From assembly GCA_016709665.1 (NCBI GenBank), contig JADJMI010000001.1:62001-126000 (forward strand): a stretch of 64,000 nucleotides of DNA. Direction: 5' to 3'. This DNA is from Betaproteobacteria bacterium. Its GTDB lineage: Bacteria > Pseudomonadota > Gammaproteobacteria > Burkholderiales > Usitatibacteraceae. Positions 62,494 to 64,000 of the stretch are shown here, piece after piece. Every line of letters starts with the position of its first letter. Position 1 is the stretch's first letter. The notes beneath the pieces were generated by a model. It was not told where the DNA came from. It made no database searches and saw only the letters and a list, made by a program, of their open reading frames with translations. The position numbers were made by a program, and so were the translations under genes.

Positions 62494-63207
62494 ATGTCCG
62501 CGACACCCGGCACCGCCCGAAGCCTCGGCGAACGGCGCCTCTACACCGCAGGCGCCATCCTCGCCGCCCTCGTCGCCTTCGCGGGCTTCGCCCGCACCTA
62601 CTACCTGAAGGGCTCGTTCGGCTCACCCGACCTATCGCCGATCCTGCACGCGCACGGCCTCGTGATGACGCTGTGGTTCGTGCTCTTCATCGCGCAGGCC
62701 CGGCTGGTCGCGGCGGGCAGGACGGACATTCACCGCAAGCTGGGCCTGGCGGGTGTCGTCGTCGCGATCCTCGTCGTGGCGTTGGGCTCGGTCATCGCCG
62801 TCGACGGCGCCCGCGGCGGCCTTTCACCCGGCCTGCCGCCACTCGTTTTCCTCGCCATCCCGCTCGGGATGCTTGTGGTGTTCGCGACGCTCGTCGGCGC
62901 GGCCATCGTGCTTCGCCGCCGCAGCGACTGGCACAAGCGGCTCATGCTGCTCGCGACGCTGGGCCTGATCACGCCCGCGATCGCGCGCCTGTCGATTCAC
63001 GTCCTGGGCATCGAATCGCCACCGCTCTTCTTCGCGGCGACCGACGCGATCGTGATCGCCTGGGTCGCCTGGGACACCGTGCGCAACCGCCGGCTCCACC
63101 CCGCATTCCTGTGGGGGACCCTCTTCTTTCTCGCCTCGCAGCCGCTGCGCATCGCGATCGGGCACACCGACGCGTGGCAGCGATTCGCCGCCTGGCTTGT
63201 GGGCTGA
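62494..63207 (+). CDS. Six- to seven-TM membrane protein with conserved histidines
   Basis: A 237-residue inner-membrane protein with about seven hydrophobic segments. Histidines at HAHGLVM, DIHRKLG and DWHKRLM lie near membrane boundaries, in a pattern reminiscent of DUF2306 or cytochrome b561-like heme proteins. I do not recognise a definite family. No heme partner gene is next to it. Confidence 0.75.
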   Translation: MSATPGTARSLGERRLYTAGAILAALVAFAGFARTYYLKGSFGSPDLSPILHAHGLVMTLWFVLFIAQARLVAAGRTDIHRKLGLAGVVVAILVVALGSVIAVDGARGGLSPGLPPLVFLAIPLGMLVVFATLVGAAIVLRRRSDWHKRLMLLATLGLITPAIARLSIHVLGIESPPLFFAATDAIVIAWVAWDTVRNRRLHPAFLWGTLFFLASQPLRIAIGHTDAWQRFAAWLVG

Positions 63208-63219
63208 GGGGCGCGGGCG

Positions 63220-63621
63220 TCACCGGCCCGCAGGCGCCGGAACGTCGCCCTCGAGAAGCTCGGTGTCCTCGTGCGAATACGCCGGGCTGCAGGCGCACAG
63301 GATGACGAGCGGCGCTTCGGCCCCGGCCTGCGCGCAATGCGCCGTGCCGGGCGGGATGCCGAGGGAATCGCCCGGCGCCACGGCGTGCCAGCGGTCCGCG
63401 ATCCACACCCAGCCCGCGCCCGCGGTCACGTGGTAGATCTCCTCCGTTTCGCGGTGGCGGTGCAGGAGCGTGCGTGCGTTCGCGGGAATCGTGGCCTCCG
63501 CGAGGCTCTGCGCGCGGTTGCCCTGCACGGCCGGGTGCATCAGCTCGCGGATCGTCGAGCCGTCCTTCGTGCGGTACGGCGGGACGGCATCGCGGGCGCT
63601 GCGCAGCTCGCCGGGTTCCAC
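63220..63621 (-). CDS. Cupin domain protein
   Basis: A 133-residue cupin: LHRHRETEEIYHVTAGAGWVWIADRWHAVAPGDSLGIPPGTAHCAQA holds both cupin motifs with the His/Glu metal ligands (HRHxxxxE and H later). The GTG at 63621 is preceded by GAGGAG. It is 10 bp after the carbon-nitrogen hydrolase gene on the same strand, so they form one operon; the enzyme or sensor role of the cupin is unknown. Confidence 0.87.
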   Translation of the reverse strand: MEPGELRSARDAVPPYRTKDGSTIRELMHPAVQGNRAQSLAEATIPANARTLLHRHRETEEIYHVTAGAGWVWIADRWHAVAPGDSLGIPPGTAHCAQAGAEAPLVILCACSPAYSHEDTELLEGDVPAPAGR

Positions 63622-63631
63622 GCGGGTCTCC

Positions 63632-64000
63632 TCAGGGCGGCGGGATCGCGCCCTTCCGCTGCACGATCATCCCGTACATCTCGGGCTCGCGATGCCGCGC
63701 GAAGTTGAAGGTGGTGTTCTTGTAGGAGAGCGTGCGGTCGAGATCGCAGCGGGCGATGGCGAGCTCGTCGCCCGTCGTCGTGCAGGCCGCCACGATCTCG
63801 CCCGAGGGCGCGGCGACGATCGAATTGCCGATCTGCTCGACGCCCTCCTCGTTGCCGGCCTTGGCCACGCCCACGACCCACGTGCCGTTCTGGTAGGCGC
63901 CCGCCTGCATGACGAGCTCGTTGTGGAAGTGCGAGAGTGCGTCGTGGTCCGGCGCCGGCGGGTTGTGCACCGGCGTGTTGTAGCCGATGAGGATCATCTC
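63632..64000 (-). CDS. Carbon-nitrogen hydrolase, C-terminal part (N-carbamoyl-amino-acid hydrolase-like)
   Basis: The last 122 codons of a nitrilase-superfamily enzyme; the 5' part lies outside the window. EMILIGYNTPVHNPPAPDHDALSHFHNELVMQAGAYQNGTWVVGVAKAG and NSIVAAPSGEIVA match the C-terminal half of N-carbamoyl-D-amino acid hydrolase and beta-ureidopropionase-like proteins; the HNELVMQAGAYQNGTWV region follows the catalytic Cys, which is outside. Ends FARHREPEMYGMI. Confidence 0.85.
   Translation of the reverse strand, partial: EMILIGYNTPVHNPPAPDHDALSHFHNELVMQAGAYQNGTWVVGVAKAGNEEGVEQIGNSIVAAPSGEIVAACTTTGDELAIARCDLDRTLSYKNTTFNFARHREPEMYGMIVQRKGAIPPP

Overview
The window is GC-rich chromosomal DNA from a Proteobacterium, most likely a betaproteobacterium. 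The best markers are an elongation factor P with an arginine at residue 32 together with an EarP-type arginine rhamnosyltransferase gene 10 kb away, DUF2863 and DUF2237 proteins, and a yybP-ykoY manganese riboswitch beside a TerC-family gene. I cannot place it to genus. There are no rRNA or tRNA genes, no CRISPR array, no insertion-sequence transposase and no prophage block. About 70 protein genes are packed tightly, often with 4-bp start/stop overlaps, and TTG and GTG starts are common.

Layout. 1-9 kb: the 5' part of a coiled-coil protein gene, a FecR/DUF6600 surface protein, an MFS transporter, a periplasmic MsrA-YceI pair, and a chemoreceptor with CheW. 9-15 kb: a ROK sugar kinase with a frameshift, an aspartate carbamoyltransferase carrying an N-terminal helix-turn-helix domain behind paired palindromes, an amidase and a GlcG-like protein. 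15.2-16.7 kb: a helix-turn-helix-only LysR fragment, a manganese riboswitch that faces it, and a divergent TerC gene. 17-29 kb: DsbB, PhoD, a TauE-type permease, a PLP sulfur enzyme, an O-methyltransferase, a TrhA/hemolysin III protein, a frameshifted DUF5916 protein and Kup. 29-40 kb: envelope proteins, a DnaQ-like/GIY-YIG nuclease fusion, a REP-like repeat cluster, a frameshifted transglutaminase, a HigBA-type toxin-antitoxin pair and an esterase.

40.2-51.6 kb: efp, then a divergent gene cluster with all parts of a biotin-dependent acyl-CoA carboxylase (biotin carboxylase, biotin carrier, and two different complete carboxyltransferases), a class III CoA-transferase, a GntR regulator and a NitT/TauT-type ABC importer, followed by earP. 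This cluster looks like a catabolic module: import of an organic acid, CoA activation, and carboxylation or transcarboxylation. Its substrate cannot be read from the sequence. 52-59 kb: a three-gene RND efflux operon divergent from its TetR repressor, with two AcrR-box-like operators. 59-64 kb: an ArsR/SRPBCC operon, a cold-shock gene, a PilZ protein, a cupin and the 3' end of a carbon-nitrogen hydrolase.

Four otherwise well-conserved genes each carry one single-base frameshift (ROK kinase, DUF5916, transglutaminase, EarP), and a fifth gene seems to have lost its start in the same way. Indel errors in the assembly are the simplest explanation, though true decay cannot be excluded.
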